From Solobacterium moorei (GTDB taxonomy: Bacteria; Bacillota_I; Bacilli_A; Erysipelotrichales; Erysipelotrichaceae): a DNA stretch of 64,000 nt. The stretch covers positions 1,798,001 to 1,862,000 of the forward strand of contig NZ_AP028934.1 of assembly GCF_036323475.1 (NCBI RefSeq). The letters run 5' to 3'. How positions within the stretch are numbered: the stretch's first letter is position 1; each line of letters begins with the position of its first letter. The position numbers and the translations under genes were made by a program. The notes under the pieces were generated by a model. That model saw only the letters and a program-made list of their open reading frames with translations. It ran no database searches and had not been told where the DNA came from. This document shows, in pieces, positions 24,967 through 33,046 of this stretch.

Positions 24967-27547
24967 CTTCTTCACCTCTTAGGAGTTTTTTAAATTCTAA
25001 TATACCCTTGATATCATAGTCATTCCCGGTAAGGTTTGAAAGCATTTCAGATAAAGCATTTTCTGATTCATCAATCTGTCGAGATATATCATGCATTGTA
25101 ATTTCGTATTTTTTAGTTAAATATTCAAGTTTCTTTAAATACTGGTTTATAACTTCTTTACCAAGTCCAATAAGTGATTGACACAATGGATCAATCCACT
25201 TTTTCTGTAGTAATTCTCTAACTTCTGTGTCGGAAAGGTTCTCAATCTTTGATATTGTCTCAGACTCGAGGTTCTCCTCCAAATCTTTGATATCCTTTTT
25301 GAGTTTCTTCATTCTATTATTAATATCATCAATTTTTATAATGATACTTTCATAGGAACCATCCTCAAAAATTGCACCATTTTTTTGTTCTTTTTTCAAT
25401 TTTGAGAAAACAACATTAAGTTTTTTAGACACTACTTCTCCATCATCATCTACGAGTTCTGCTTTATCATTAGGATCGATTGCATCAAATAATTCATCCT
25501 TTTCATTCTTTTCAGAATCCAAATTTGAAATCAGATTTTCAAGTTTACTTTTTTCTTCTTTAAAATAAATTGCCTGAATTAGTTCGAATGGTAATATTCT
25601 GCCAATCCAACCTTCCTGTTTTTCATATAATTCATTTGTTTTACTATTTTTCTTTATTACCATCTTTGGATCAACTGCTCTAGCAGCCAATATGCCATCT
25701 TTTTGAAGAATCTCTAAATCTAAAGATATTGTTGTCCAATTATCATCAAAAATCTGATATGCACTATAATAATCTACCAATGGTATTTTACGTATAATCT
25801 TCTTCAGTTCTTCTGCTATTACAGACTCTTCCCTAGCAATTATTACTTTAGAATAATTATCAATTAACCTACTTGAAAGATACGATGGAAATGTATTAAA
25901 TGCTGTTTTACATTCATCTAAATAAAACTTAACCTCTTTATTTTTTAACGTAACCTTTCTAATATCATCAGTAATAATTTGTGAGTATGGAATTTCACTG
26001 TCTGCAAATAACTCTGATTTCAAAGAAGGGAATGAACTCCACAATTGGTTTAATTCCACTAATTCATTGTTAGGTATTCCACCGAACATTGTTGCATAAA
26101 TATCCCACTTCTCTTGTGATTCGCTTGAATCCACGTAGCGAGGAATATTTAGATTATAATCATTTTCTTCTATCTCTTTTTTCTCAACTAATCTTGAGTA
26201 ACCATCTATAGTTTCCCTGTTAATAGCAGTATCAACTATTTTTCGAACATCTTGTGCTCTTAATTTATTCTTATTTCCATCTTTAGCAAATCCTTTTGAA
26301 GCATCAATAAATAACACGTCGTTTGTATTTCTTTGCTTCTTAAGAATAATTATTATTGTAGGAATTCCTGTACCAAAGAACATATTTGCAGGAAGACCAA
26401 TTATAGTTTCTATATTGCTTCTTTCAATTAAATTTTTTCTTATAATTCCTTCATCACCGCCTCTAAACAAAACACCATGAGGCATAACAATTGCCATAAT
26501 ACCATCTGACTTGAGATGATATAAGTTATGAAGTAGAAAAGCATAATCCGCTTTTGATTTCGGTGCAATGCCATAGTCATCGAATCTTTTATCATTATCA
26601 GCATCATCATTCTTCCATGATTGTGAATAAGGTGGATTTGAGCAGCAACCATCAACAAAAACAGGATAGTATGTACGTTCCTTATCATTCTCATCAAAAA
26701 ATGGCCAATCATTAACAAGTGTATCTCCATTTCTAACAATAACATTATCAGGTAATATATCATGCATAATTAGATTCATTCTTGTAAGGTTATACGTCTC
26801 TAGTATTAATTCTTGTGCATAGTATTTTATTTTATTAGGATTATCAACATATCTAGCTACTGATTTACCAATGTTAATAAGTAATGAACCTGAACCAGAA
26901 GTTGGATCGTATATACTAATCTCATTTCTATCCTTTAAATGATTAGCTATTATTTCACTCATTATGATAGATGCTTCATGTGGTGTATAAAACTCTCCAG
27001 CTTTTCCCGCATTAGCCGCAAAATTCTTTAAAAGAAATTCATAAACAAAACCTAATACATCATAATCTTGACTTCCATCAACCGGAATTTGTTGAATTAG
27101 ATTAAGAAGTTTTCTTATAGCTTTTGTTCTTTCTGAATCACCAGTACCAAAATCATTTAGTCCACTATTAAGTGCATCAAAAATTGAATCATAAACTTTC
27201 CTATAATTAGATCCAATGTGTCTATTAAATGCTGACAATGCTGTTCGAACATCTGCAATTGTAAAATCAGATCCCTGATTAATCCAATATGAGAACAAAT
27301 TCTTATTTTCAATAAAATAACCTATATTATCCTCACAGTTTTTTACAGTATCTTCATCATCTTCTGTTAATTCACTAAAACCTTCATCAAAATATAGTTT
27401 TTCTTTTAAGTACCTTTCTTCTTTTTCAGATAAATACTTATAGAAAATCAAGCCAAGCATATAGTCCTTATATGAACTTGCTGAAACCTTTCCTCTTAAT
27501 TCATTTGCACCTGCCCAAATTTTTGATGCTAATTCTTGCTTATTCAT
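24956..27547 (-). CDS. hsdM: Type I restriction system methyltransferase subunit, extended form
   Basis: HsdM methylates adenine in the target set by HsdS. The N-terminal helical domain (about 1-130), the SAM-binding motif in YDPTSGSGSLL near 220 and the catalytic NPPY near 304 are present. At 863 residues it is much longer than classic HsdM (about 500-550): the methylase core ends near residue 480 and a further 380 residues follow, rich in Lys/Glu coiled coil (NNRMKKLKKDIKDLEENL near 760). The start overlaps the stop of the upstream XRE gene by four bases, and hsdS overlaps its end, so the set is one operon. Confidence 0.94.
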   Translation of the reverse strand: MNKQELASKIWAGANELRGKVSASSYKDYMLGLIFYKYLSEKEERYLKEKLYFDEGFSELTEDDEDTVKNCEDNIGYFIENKNLFSYWINQGSDFTIADVRTALSAFNRHIGSNYRKVYDSIFDALNSGLNDFGTGDSERTKAIRKLLNLIQQIPVDGSQDYDVLGFVYEFLLKNFAANAGKAGEFYTPHEASIIMSEIIANHLKDRNEISIYDPTSGSGSLLINIGKSVARYVDNPNKIKYYAQELILETYNLTRMNLIMHDILPDNVIVRNGDTLVNDWPFFDENDKERTYYPVFVDGCCSNPPYSQSWKNDDADNDKRFDDYGIAPKSKADYAFLLHNLYHLKSDGIMAIVMPHGVLFRGGDEGIIRKNLIERSNIETIIGLPANMFFGTGIPTIIIILKKQRNTNDVLFIDASKGFAKDGNKNKLRAQDVRKIVDTAINRETIDGYSRLVEKKEIEENDYNLNIPRYVDSSESQEKWDIYATMFGGIPNNELVELNQLWSSFPSLKSELFADSEIPYSQIITDDIRKVTLKNKEVKFYLDECKTAFNTFPSYLSSRLIDNYSKVIIAREESVIAEELKKIIRKIPLVDYYSAYQIFDDNWTTISLDLEILQKDGILAARAVDPKMVIKKNSKTNELYEKQEGWIGRILPFELIQAIYFKEEKSKLENLISNLDSEKNEKDELFDAIDPNDKAELVDDDGEVVSKKLNVVFSKLKKEQKNGAIFEDGSYESIIIKIDDINNRMKKLKKDIKDLEENLESETISKIENLSDTEVRELLQKKWIDPLCQSLIGLGKEVINQYLKKLEYLTKKYEITMHDISRQIDESENALSEMLSNLTGNDYDIKGILEFKKLLRGEEDGE

Positions 27548-27768
27548 ACCTCTTTATCCTCCTTATTATTTTTCACAACTTCCATGATGTCTGAAACATC
27601 ACAATCTAAAGCTTTACAAATCTTGACTAAAATATCAGTAGTAACATTACCGTTCTTTCCAAGCTTAGCTAAAGTCCCCGTACTTAAGCCAGCTGATTCT
27701 AACAAGTCCATCTTACTCATATTTTTATCAATTAGAAGTTTCCAAAGCTTTTTGTATGAAACACTCAT
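27544..27768 (-). CDS. XRE-family control protein of the restriction operon
   Basis: This 74-residue protein is almost entirely a Cro/CI helix-turn-helix (MSKMDLLESAGLSTGTLAKL as helices 2-3; ILVKICKALDCDVSDIMEV as the terminal helices). Its stop overlaps the hsdM start, so it leads the restriction operon. Small XRE proteins in this position act as autoregulators that time methylase and nuclease expression. The GGGGTG ribosome site precedes the ATG by six bases. A TTTCATGAAA palindrome at 27844-27853 upstream could be its operator. Confidence 0.88.
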   Translation of the reverse strand: MSVSYKKLWKLLIDKNMSKMDLLESAGLSTGTLAKLGKNGNVTTDILVKICKALDCDVSDIMEVVKNNKEDKEV

Positions 27769-28006
27769 ATTTCACCCCCGAAATAATCTTTCTACTGATG
27801 AAAGAATAGCACTTTTATATATGAAATACCAATATATTTTTATTTTCATGAAAGTTTACTCTACAATATGAAAAATACTTAAATTATAAATCTTGCAAAA
27901 ATTTATATTATAAATTAAACATTAATTACTATATTAAGAATCTTATACATGCATGCATAAAATAGTTAAACCACCATCTTGAAATCTTCAAAATATATTT
28001 AGTCTT
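27769..28006. other. Intergenic region upstream of the restriction operon
   Basis: This AT-rich stretch (with the adjoining terminator, 307 bases between genes) holds a possible minus-strand promoter for the XRE gene (TTGGTA, 17 bases, CTATTC, around 27800-27830) and the TTTCATGAAA palindrome at 27844-27853. I see no gene or structured RNA in the rest. Confidence 0.5.
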
Positions 28007-28039
28007 AAAATTAAAACAGCAAAGATCACCTCTCTGCTG
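28007..28039 (-). terminator. Terminator after the Trp-type ABC importer operon
   Basis: An AGCA/TGCT-based stem with internal A-U pairs (28018-28038) followed by UUUUAAUUUU on the minus strand. Confidence 0.65.
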
Positions 28040-28075
28040 TCTTTTCTCTATTGAGTTTTTATTTTACTTATATAC

Positions 28076-28876
28076 TTATTTTGCAAGTAAGATACGATCA
28101 TCAGCCAGATTACTTCCTGTATTTGCATGGAAGCGTTCCATTAGGTCATATACTGACATGTTCGCTCTTTGCTCACCTTTGATGTCTATTACGATATGTC
28201 CGTCATTCATCATGATTGTTCGATCACCAACTTCGAGGGCTTGTTGCATCTGATGGGTTACCATCAAACATGTAATATGATGCTTTTTAACAATCTCTTG
28301 GGTAAGCTTCATAATTTTTGCGGCTGCCTTTGGATCTAGTGCTGCTGTATGTTCATCTAGTAATAATAACTTCGGTGGTACAATCGTTGCCATTAACAGT
28401 GTTAAAGCTTGGCGTTGACCACCAGATAGATTACCGACTAGCGTATGCATGCGATCTTCAAGTCCCATATCAAGCAATTTTAACTGTTCTTTGAATAGTT
28501 CGCGTTCTTTGTTTGTAATCCAAGAAAATGGTGATTTCTTTTCCTTTGCACTTAAGCATGCAAGTGCTAGATTTTCTTCAATTGTCATATTTGGTGCACT
28601 TCCCTTTAGTGGATCTTGAAATAAACGTCCAATATAACTTGCCCGTTGATACTCTTTTACATAAGTGATATCAGTATTATCCAAAATGATTTTTCCTTTA
28701 TCTGGGATAATACTGCCGGCAATAGTATTTAAAATGGTAGATTTACCTGCTCCATTCGAACCAATGATACAAATGAATTCACCTGTTTCCACATGTAAAT
28801 TTAAATCATGGAGTACATTTTTTTCGTCAATACTTCCTGAATTAAATGTAACTGAAAGATTTTGTATATCTAACAT
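28076..28876 (-). CDS. ABC importer ATPase, tryptophan-type (TrpZ-like)
   Basis: The 266-residue ATPase energises the adjacent permease. Walker A GSNGAGKST is near residue 42, signature LSGGQRQ near 150 and Walker B LLLLDEH near 172, with the unusual His after the catalytic Glu region also seen in this importer family. It follows the permease gene after three bases. The three-gene set (lipoprotein, permease, ATPase) under a T-box is the layout of TrpXYZ-like amino acid importers in Bacillota. Confidence 0.88.
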   Translation of the reverse strand: MLDIQNLSVTFNSGSIDEKNVLHDLNLHVETGEFICIIGSNGAGKSTILNTIAGSIIPDKGKIILDNTDITYVKEYQRASYIGRLFQDPLKGSAPNMTIEENLALACLSAKEKKSPFSWITNKERELFKEQLKLLDMGLEDRMHTLVGNLSGGQRQALTLLMATIVPPKLLLLDEHTAALDPKAAAKIMKLTQEIVKKHHITCLMVTHQMQQALEVGDRTIMMNDGHIVIDIKGEQRANMSVYDLMERFHANTGSNLADDRILLAK

Positions 28877-28879
28877 TTG

Positions 28880-29770
28880 TTATTTCCCCTTTCTCATTTG
28901 AAAAGAAAGTTCTTTTTTGATTGTTGGTGCTGCTACTGCAAGTGCTACAATCAAAGCCGTCACTAGTTTTAATGATTGCACGTTGATAATCTTTGTCTGC
29001 AAAATAACCGCATAAATCATTCGATATACAACATTACCAACAAAACAAGCTGTTAAATTACGTGATAATGACTTTCTACCTTGTATCAATGATTCACCAA
29101 TGATTAAACAAGCTAAACCAACCACTACAATCCCAGTACCAGCATTAATATCACTTGTTTTATTGAACTGTCCAACGAGTGCTCCACTTAGACCAACAAG
29201 CATGTTAGCCATAACGAGTCCAAGTGTAATCATATTCTTAACATTTACACTAGATGCTGTTACCATCGCACGATTATCTCCTGTTGCACGTAGTGATAGT
29301 CCTAGTCTAGTTGATAAAAATAGACGTAATAGAATCATACAGAGAACTAATACTACAATTACGAATATGCTAGCATACCAACTGCCACCAATATTTGTTT
29401 TCTTTAGGATTGTAAATATTGTTGCTTGTTTTAAAAGTGATATTTGGCTTGACCATCCCATGACGAAGAGATTGATCGTATATAATCCTGTACTTGTAAT
29501 AATTCCTGAAATAATGGAAGGAACACCCATACGAGTTTGTAAGAAGGCAGTTACATAACCAGCAATACCACCTGCAAGCATACCTAATAGAATTCCTAAT
29601 ATTGGGTGACCAGCATATGCACAAGATACAGAGATTGCCATACCGAGCACGAAGCTTCCATCTGTTGTTAAATCAGCGATATCTAACAGACGGTAACTAA
29701 TAAATAAAGCAATTGATACAAATGCATATAAAGTACCTAGTTCTAAAGTAGTTTGAAAAATACTTAGCAT
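28880..29770 (-). CDS. ABC importer permease, tryptophan-type (TrpY-like)
   Basis: The 296-residue membrane protein has about eight hydrophobic helices and the BPD_transp_2-type core (LGLSLRATGDNRAMV near 175 as the ATPase-coupling loop). It belongs to the branched-chain amino acid/sugar permease superfamily and would form a homodimer with the ATPase. Its start is eight bases after the lipoprotein stop codon. Substrate is inferred from the T-box and the binding protein, not from the permease itself. Confidence 0.85.
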   Translation of the reverse strand: MLSIFQTTLELGTLYAFVSIALFISYRLLDIADLTTDGSFVLGMAISVSCAYAGHPILGILLGMLAGGIAGYVTAFLQTRMGVPSIISGIITSTGLYTINLFVMGWSSQISLLKQATIFTILKKTNIGGSWYASIFVIVVLVLCMILLRLFLSTRLGLSLRATGDNRAMVTASSVNVKNMITLGLVMANMLVGLSGALVGQFNKTSDINAGTGIVVVGLACLIIGESLIQGRKSLSRNLTACFVGNVVYRMIYAVILQTKIINVQSLKLVTALIVALAVAAPTIKKELSFQMRKGK

Positions 29771-29778
29771 AGTATCCC

Positions 29779-30747
29779 TTACTTTCCAGTTGTTTCAACT
29801 GTCATTACTTGGCCAAAATCTGCGAAGATTTCTGGATTTACAGCTAACTTTTCCGCTACTTCTGTATTTACAGTGATAATTCCACCATCTAGTGTGATAA
29901 ATTCTTCTGCCTTTTTAAATCCTGGCTGTAATACCTCATAGGCAAGCTTAGCTGTCTTAATACCAGCATCTGTATAATTCACTCCACAAGTCGCAAATGC
30001 ACCTGATCGAACAAAGGAATCTGCTCCTGCATAATGTGGAACATTTGCATTCATGAATGCCTCATAGATAGCAAGTTCAGAAGACATAATCACGTTATCT
30101 GTTGGTGTAAATACTGCATCCACCTTACTTGCGATAAGAGATGATGCAGCAGCGATTACTTCTTGGCTTGTATTTGCTGTCGCTTCAATATATTTAATTT
30201 TCTTTTCATCTAAAATCTTTTTCACTTCTGCAATTGGCTTTTGTGAGTTTGCTTCTGAATTTGAATAGAGTAAACCTACTGTCTGTAAGTTTGGATTTTG
30301 TTTTAACATCATATCAACAAACTGCTTTGTATTGAGTGCATCAGAAGTACCTGTTACTCTATCAATTCCTGTTAGTGAAGCTGCTTCTGGATCACTAATC
30401 GTAGCGTAGACCACTGGTATCTCTGTATCCTCACTTGCCACAACCATTGTTTGTGCTGCAAGTGTACCAATTGGAATAATAACATCTGCTCCATCTGTTA
30501 CTGCTTGCTTACCAACTTGCATTAGTGTAGATTGTTCATTTTGACCAGAATAGATTTCTACTTCTGCTGTTTTGTCTAACTCTTTTAATTCGTTTTCAAT
30601 TGCGACTGCAATCTCATCAATGGATGCGTGATCTAATTGCTTTACGATAACATACTTTTTCGCATCCTTTTTTGATGCAGAGGGTAAAGAACATCCAATC
30701 ATCATACTGCATAATAAAACACAAATTACCTGTACTAACTTTTTCAT
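29779..30747 (-). CDS. ABC importer substrate-binding lipoprotein, tryptophan-type (TrpX-like)
   Basis: The 322-residue mature-type lipoprotein starts MKKLVQVICVLLCSMMIGCS, with the lipobox Cys at residue 20. The rest is the ABC_sub_bind fold (KLDKTAEVEIYSGQNEQS, IPIGTLAAQTMV, TPTDNVIMSSELAI). This family includes TrpX-like tryptophan-binding proteins. The start at 30747 has AAGGAGG nine bases upstream; upstream codons back to 30816 are the T-box terminator and are not translated. The T-box in its leader ties expression to charged tRNA. Confidence 0.88.
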   Translation of the reverse strand: MKKLVQVICVLLCSMMIGCSLPSASKKDAKKYVIVKQLDHASIDEIAVAIENELKELDKTAEVEIYSGQNEQSTLMQVGKQAVTDGADVIIPIGTLAAQTMVVASEDTEIPVVYATISDPEAASLTGIDRVTGTSDALNTKQFVDMMLKQNPNLQTVGLLYSNSEANSQKPIAEVKKILDEKKIKYIEATANTSQEVIAAASSLIASKVDAVFTPTDNVIMSSELAIYEAFMNANVPHYAGADSFVRSGAFATCGVNYTDAGIKTAKLAYEVLQPGFKKAEEFITLDGGIITVNTEVAEKLAVNPEIFADFGQVMTVETTGK

Positions 30748-30790
30748 GTGATATATCCTCCTTCTCTCTGCATTTTCAGTCATAACATAC

Positions 30791-31047
30791 AAAAACGCCT
30801 GCCCATAAAAGGACAAGCGTTAACCTGCGGTACCACCTTTTTTAATAGTCTTTTGACTATTCTCTCTTTGAAAATGCAATCACATTCTCTGTCCTTTAAC
30901 GCTGACATTGCGTCTTAAATACTTGCATAAGCTTTCATTAAGCCCTCATGGGTCCATTTGCATACCGCATGCCTGCAGGTTTCCACCATCCCCGCTCTCT
31001 AGAAGTTGCTTCTGTATGTTTGATCTCCCAATCATCGGTTTGTTATG
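30791..31047 (-). ncRNA. T-box riboswitch, probable tryptophan specifier
   Basis: The leader carries the conserved T-box sequence GGTGGTACCGC (30827-30837 on the minus strand), a terminator with stem AACGCTTGTCC/GGGCAGGCGTT (30791-30822) and a long Stem I with the AGAGAGC-type conserved segment near 30996. On the 3' side of the Stem I internal loop a UGG codon followed by a purine (30954-30956) is the likely specifier, i.e. Trp. Uncharged tRNA would bind and stabilise antitermination, turning on the importer. AUG or GAC readings one or two bases away are less likely given the downstream genes. Confidence 0.88.
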
Positions 31048-31052
31048 TTGAA

Positions 31053-31081
31053 ATAGTATGATAGTCAGTAGCTTTTGTCAA
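31053..31081 (-). promoter_or_regulatory. Promoter of the T-box transcript
   Basis: TTGACA (31076-31081) and TACTAT (31053-31058), 17-bp spacer, minus strand. Confidence 0.78.
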
Positions 31082-31095
31082 TTATTTTTATTCAT

Positions 31096-31749
31096 TCAAA
31101 ACTCTCTTCTTGTATATAACTTGTTGGAAAGTTGTAATGATATACCTATGATTATGACGAAAATAATACAGATACCTGCCATTGCCATAAATGGATTCAT
31201 CACTAGAAACTGTAATATAGATTTTAGTGATTCATGAAAGTAAGTAGAACATACTGCACCAATTGCAAGTAATAACATTGGTACTGCTGTTAATGTTTTT
31301 CCCTTTTTATATCCATATTTAAAATAGATTGGATACTCGATAAAAATAATGATTAATGAGATCAACCCTATACATGGTGCCGCTAGTAATAAGCTATAGA
31401 ATAAGTCTTCCATAGGATATGCAATTCCTATCAGCATTGCCATAACAACACCAACCACAAGCATGATTATCACAGATACTGTTGCTAGTAAGTATCTACC
31501 TTTTACTACATCTTTTGAAGAGATACTGAACAGTTTATATAAAGGATCAATTCCAGATTCTTCACCTACCATGAAAGGGTACCCCGAGAATAATATTGCG
31601 AACATTTGTACTGTAGCTAAAACGAACGCTGGATTTTTTGATAATGCGCCATAGAGGGTTCCAAGTCCTATCAGAATCATCAAATTCTTAATCGTTAAAT
31701 ATGGTTTAATGGATAATAAATCCAACTTAAATACTTTTATCGCATTCAT
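31096..31749 (-). CDS. ABC-2-type membrane permease
   Basis: The 217-residue protein has six predicted membrane helices and the general look of ABC-2 transporter permeases (short loops, GLGTLYGALSKNP after helix 1, final helix before a basic tail). It starts at the last base of the ATPase stop codon and would partner with it. With a YtrA-like GntR regulator at the head of the operon, the set resembles ytr-type transporters that respond to cell wall-active compounds. The role here is inference. Confidence 0.75.
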   Translation of the reverse strand: MNAIKVFKLDLLSIKPYLTIKNLMILIGLGTLYGALSKNPAFVLATVQMFAILFSGYPFMVGEESGIDPLYKLFSISSKDVVKGRYLLATVSVIIMLVVGVVMAMLIGIAYPMEDLFYSLLLAAPCIGLISLIIIFIEYPIYFKYGYKKGKTLTAVPMLLLAIGAVCSTYFHESLKSILQFLVMNPFMAMAGICIIFVIIIGISLQLSNKLYTRREF

Positions 31750-32588
31750 TATTTTTCCCTCCCATATAAAATCATAATCTTATCAATTGTAATTTCATCC
31801 TCTACATATTCATCTGGTATCTCATGAATCGCATCGCGCTCTACTAAGTATTCAATATTATATTTTGTTTTCTTTTGTCCTAATATTGCGGATGAATCAA
31901 GCGTATTTTGATTTTCTAAACCGCATTTCAAAATCATGAAATGGTGTATGAATTCTTCTTTTTCCAAAGCTAGTACAATTTCTCCATTGTCAATAAATAC
32001 GATGTAGTCAGCAATTGTTTCAAGATCTTGTGTAATATGTGTAGAGAATAATACTGTGTGCCTATCATCTTGCATATAGTCAGAGATAACTTCCACAAAT
32101 TCTTCACGCATACTCGGATCTAATCCGCTCGTTGGCTCATCTAGGATTAAGAGTTCTGCGTTGTGAGATAAAGCAATTGATAACATCAACTTAATCTTCA
32201 TCCCACGTGACAATTCTTTTACTTTCAGTTTCTTATCGATATTGAATTTTTCTAGAAACTTCCAATATGCATTCTCTTCCCACTCATCATATCCAACCTT
32301 CATTGCTTGATTGACAAGTTCCATATTCCAATCTTTTGCTAAAAAGGAATCATCCATAATCACGCCAATTTTTTGATTATTCAGATTTGCTTTCTCATCA
32401 CCATGTATGGATAAAATATCTCCTTGATACTAAATCAAAGATAATATTGATTTGATCGTTGTCGTTTTCCCCATACCATTTCTACCAATAAATCCTGTAA
32501 CGTATCCTTCAGGAATAGAAAAATTTACATTCTTTAATGCGAAGTTGTGATAGTCTTTATTTAAGTTTTTGATCTCAATTTTATTCAT
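31749..32588 (-). pseudogene. ABC transporter ATPase with in-frame amber codon
   Basis: Read from the ATG at 32588 the gene encodes MNKIEIKNL, Walker [11 protein letters not shown] near residue 42 and, 50 codons in, an in-frame TAG (32430-32432); the frame then continues with YQGDIL to the signature LSRGM, Walker B ELLILDEPTSGLD and the usual end at 31749. The full length of 279 codons is right for a YtrB-like ATPase, and the start overlaps the GntR stop by eight bases. With the stop honoured, only a 204-residue piece from 32363 lacking Walker A could be made, which cannot hydrolyse ATP. It is therefore a young pseudogene, unless the amber codon is suppressed or is a sequence error. Confidence 0.85.
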
Positions 32589-32967
32589 CTTCTGTACCTT
32601 CTTCATAAATATAATTGAATAGTTCTGTTAATTCAGATTTACTGAGATTAATTGTTTTCGCAATCTTGCATGCTTCAAGTAAATGGGACTCGATGTCTTT
32701 TTGTTTTTCATCTTTTAATATATCTTGGTTCATTGTCGCAACAAATGTACCTAAGCCTTGTCTGATGACAATAAACCCTTCTCGTTCTAGTTCGTCATAT
32801 GCTTTTTTGACGGTTAATATACTTACGCCTAATTCTTTGGATAATTGTCGTACAGATGGTAGTTGTGAATCTGATGATACTGTGTTTCCAATGATGTTTT
32901 CTTTAATTGCATTTTTAATCTGCTCATATAATGGCGTACTACTTCTGTTTATTAGAATGATTTTCAT
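32581..32967 (-). CDS. GntR-family regulator, YtrA subfamily
   Basis: The 128-residue regulator has the GntR winged helix ([44 protein letters not shown], about residues 12-65) and a short C-terminal dimerisation tail typical of YtrA rather than a ligand domain. YtrA proteins repress the ABC operon they lead. AAGGAG lies five bases before the ATG. Immediately upstream are three tandem TATATAAC repeats that are likely its own binding site. Confidence 0.9.
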   Translation of the reverse strand: MKIILINRSSTPLYEQIKNAIKENIIGNTVSSDSQLPSVRQLSKELGVSILTVKKAYDELEREGFIVIRQGLGTFVATMNQDILKDEKQKDIESHLLEACKIAKTINLSKSELTELFNYIYEEGTEDE

Positions 32968-32979
32968 TATGTCTCCTTA

Positions 32980-33007
32980 TATATAACACTATATAACAGT
33001 ATATAAC
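32980..33007. promoter_or_regulatory. Triple TATATAAC repeat, likely GntR operator
   Basis: TATATAAC occurs at 32980-32987, 32990-32997 and 33000-33007, an exact 10-bp period that places the copies on one face of the helix. They cover the only space available for the GntR operon promoter, just upstream of the ribosome site. Confidence 0.65.
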
Positions 33008-33025
33008 TATTTGCAATCCATAAAG

Positions 33026-33045
33026 AAAAGACACCAACTGGTGTC
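33026..33045 (-). terminator. Terminator after ftsK
   Basis: Perfect stem GACACCA/TGGTGTC region (33030-33045) followed by UUUUC on the minus strand, overlapping the last codons' end region. Confidence 0.8.
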
Positions 33046-33046
33046 T

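Noticed and set aside
30748-30816. N-terminal extension of the Trp-type binding protein
   Set aside because: It overlaps the T-box terminator, and a good ribosome site precedes the lipoprotein signal at 30747.
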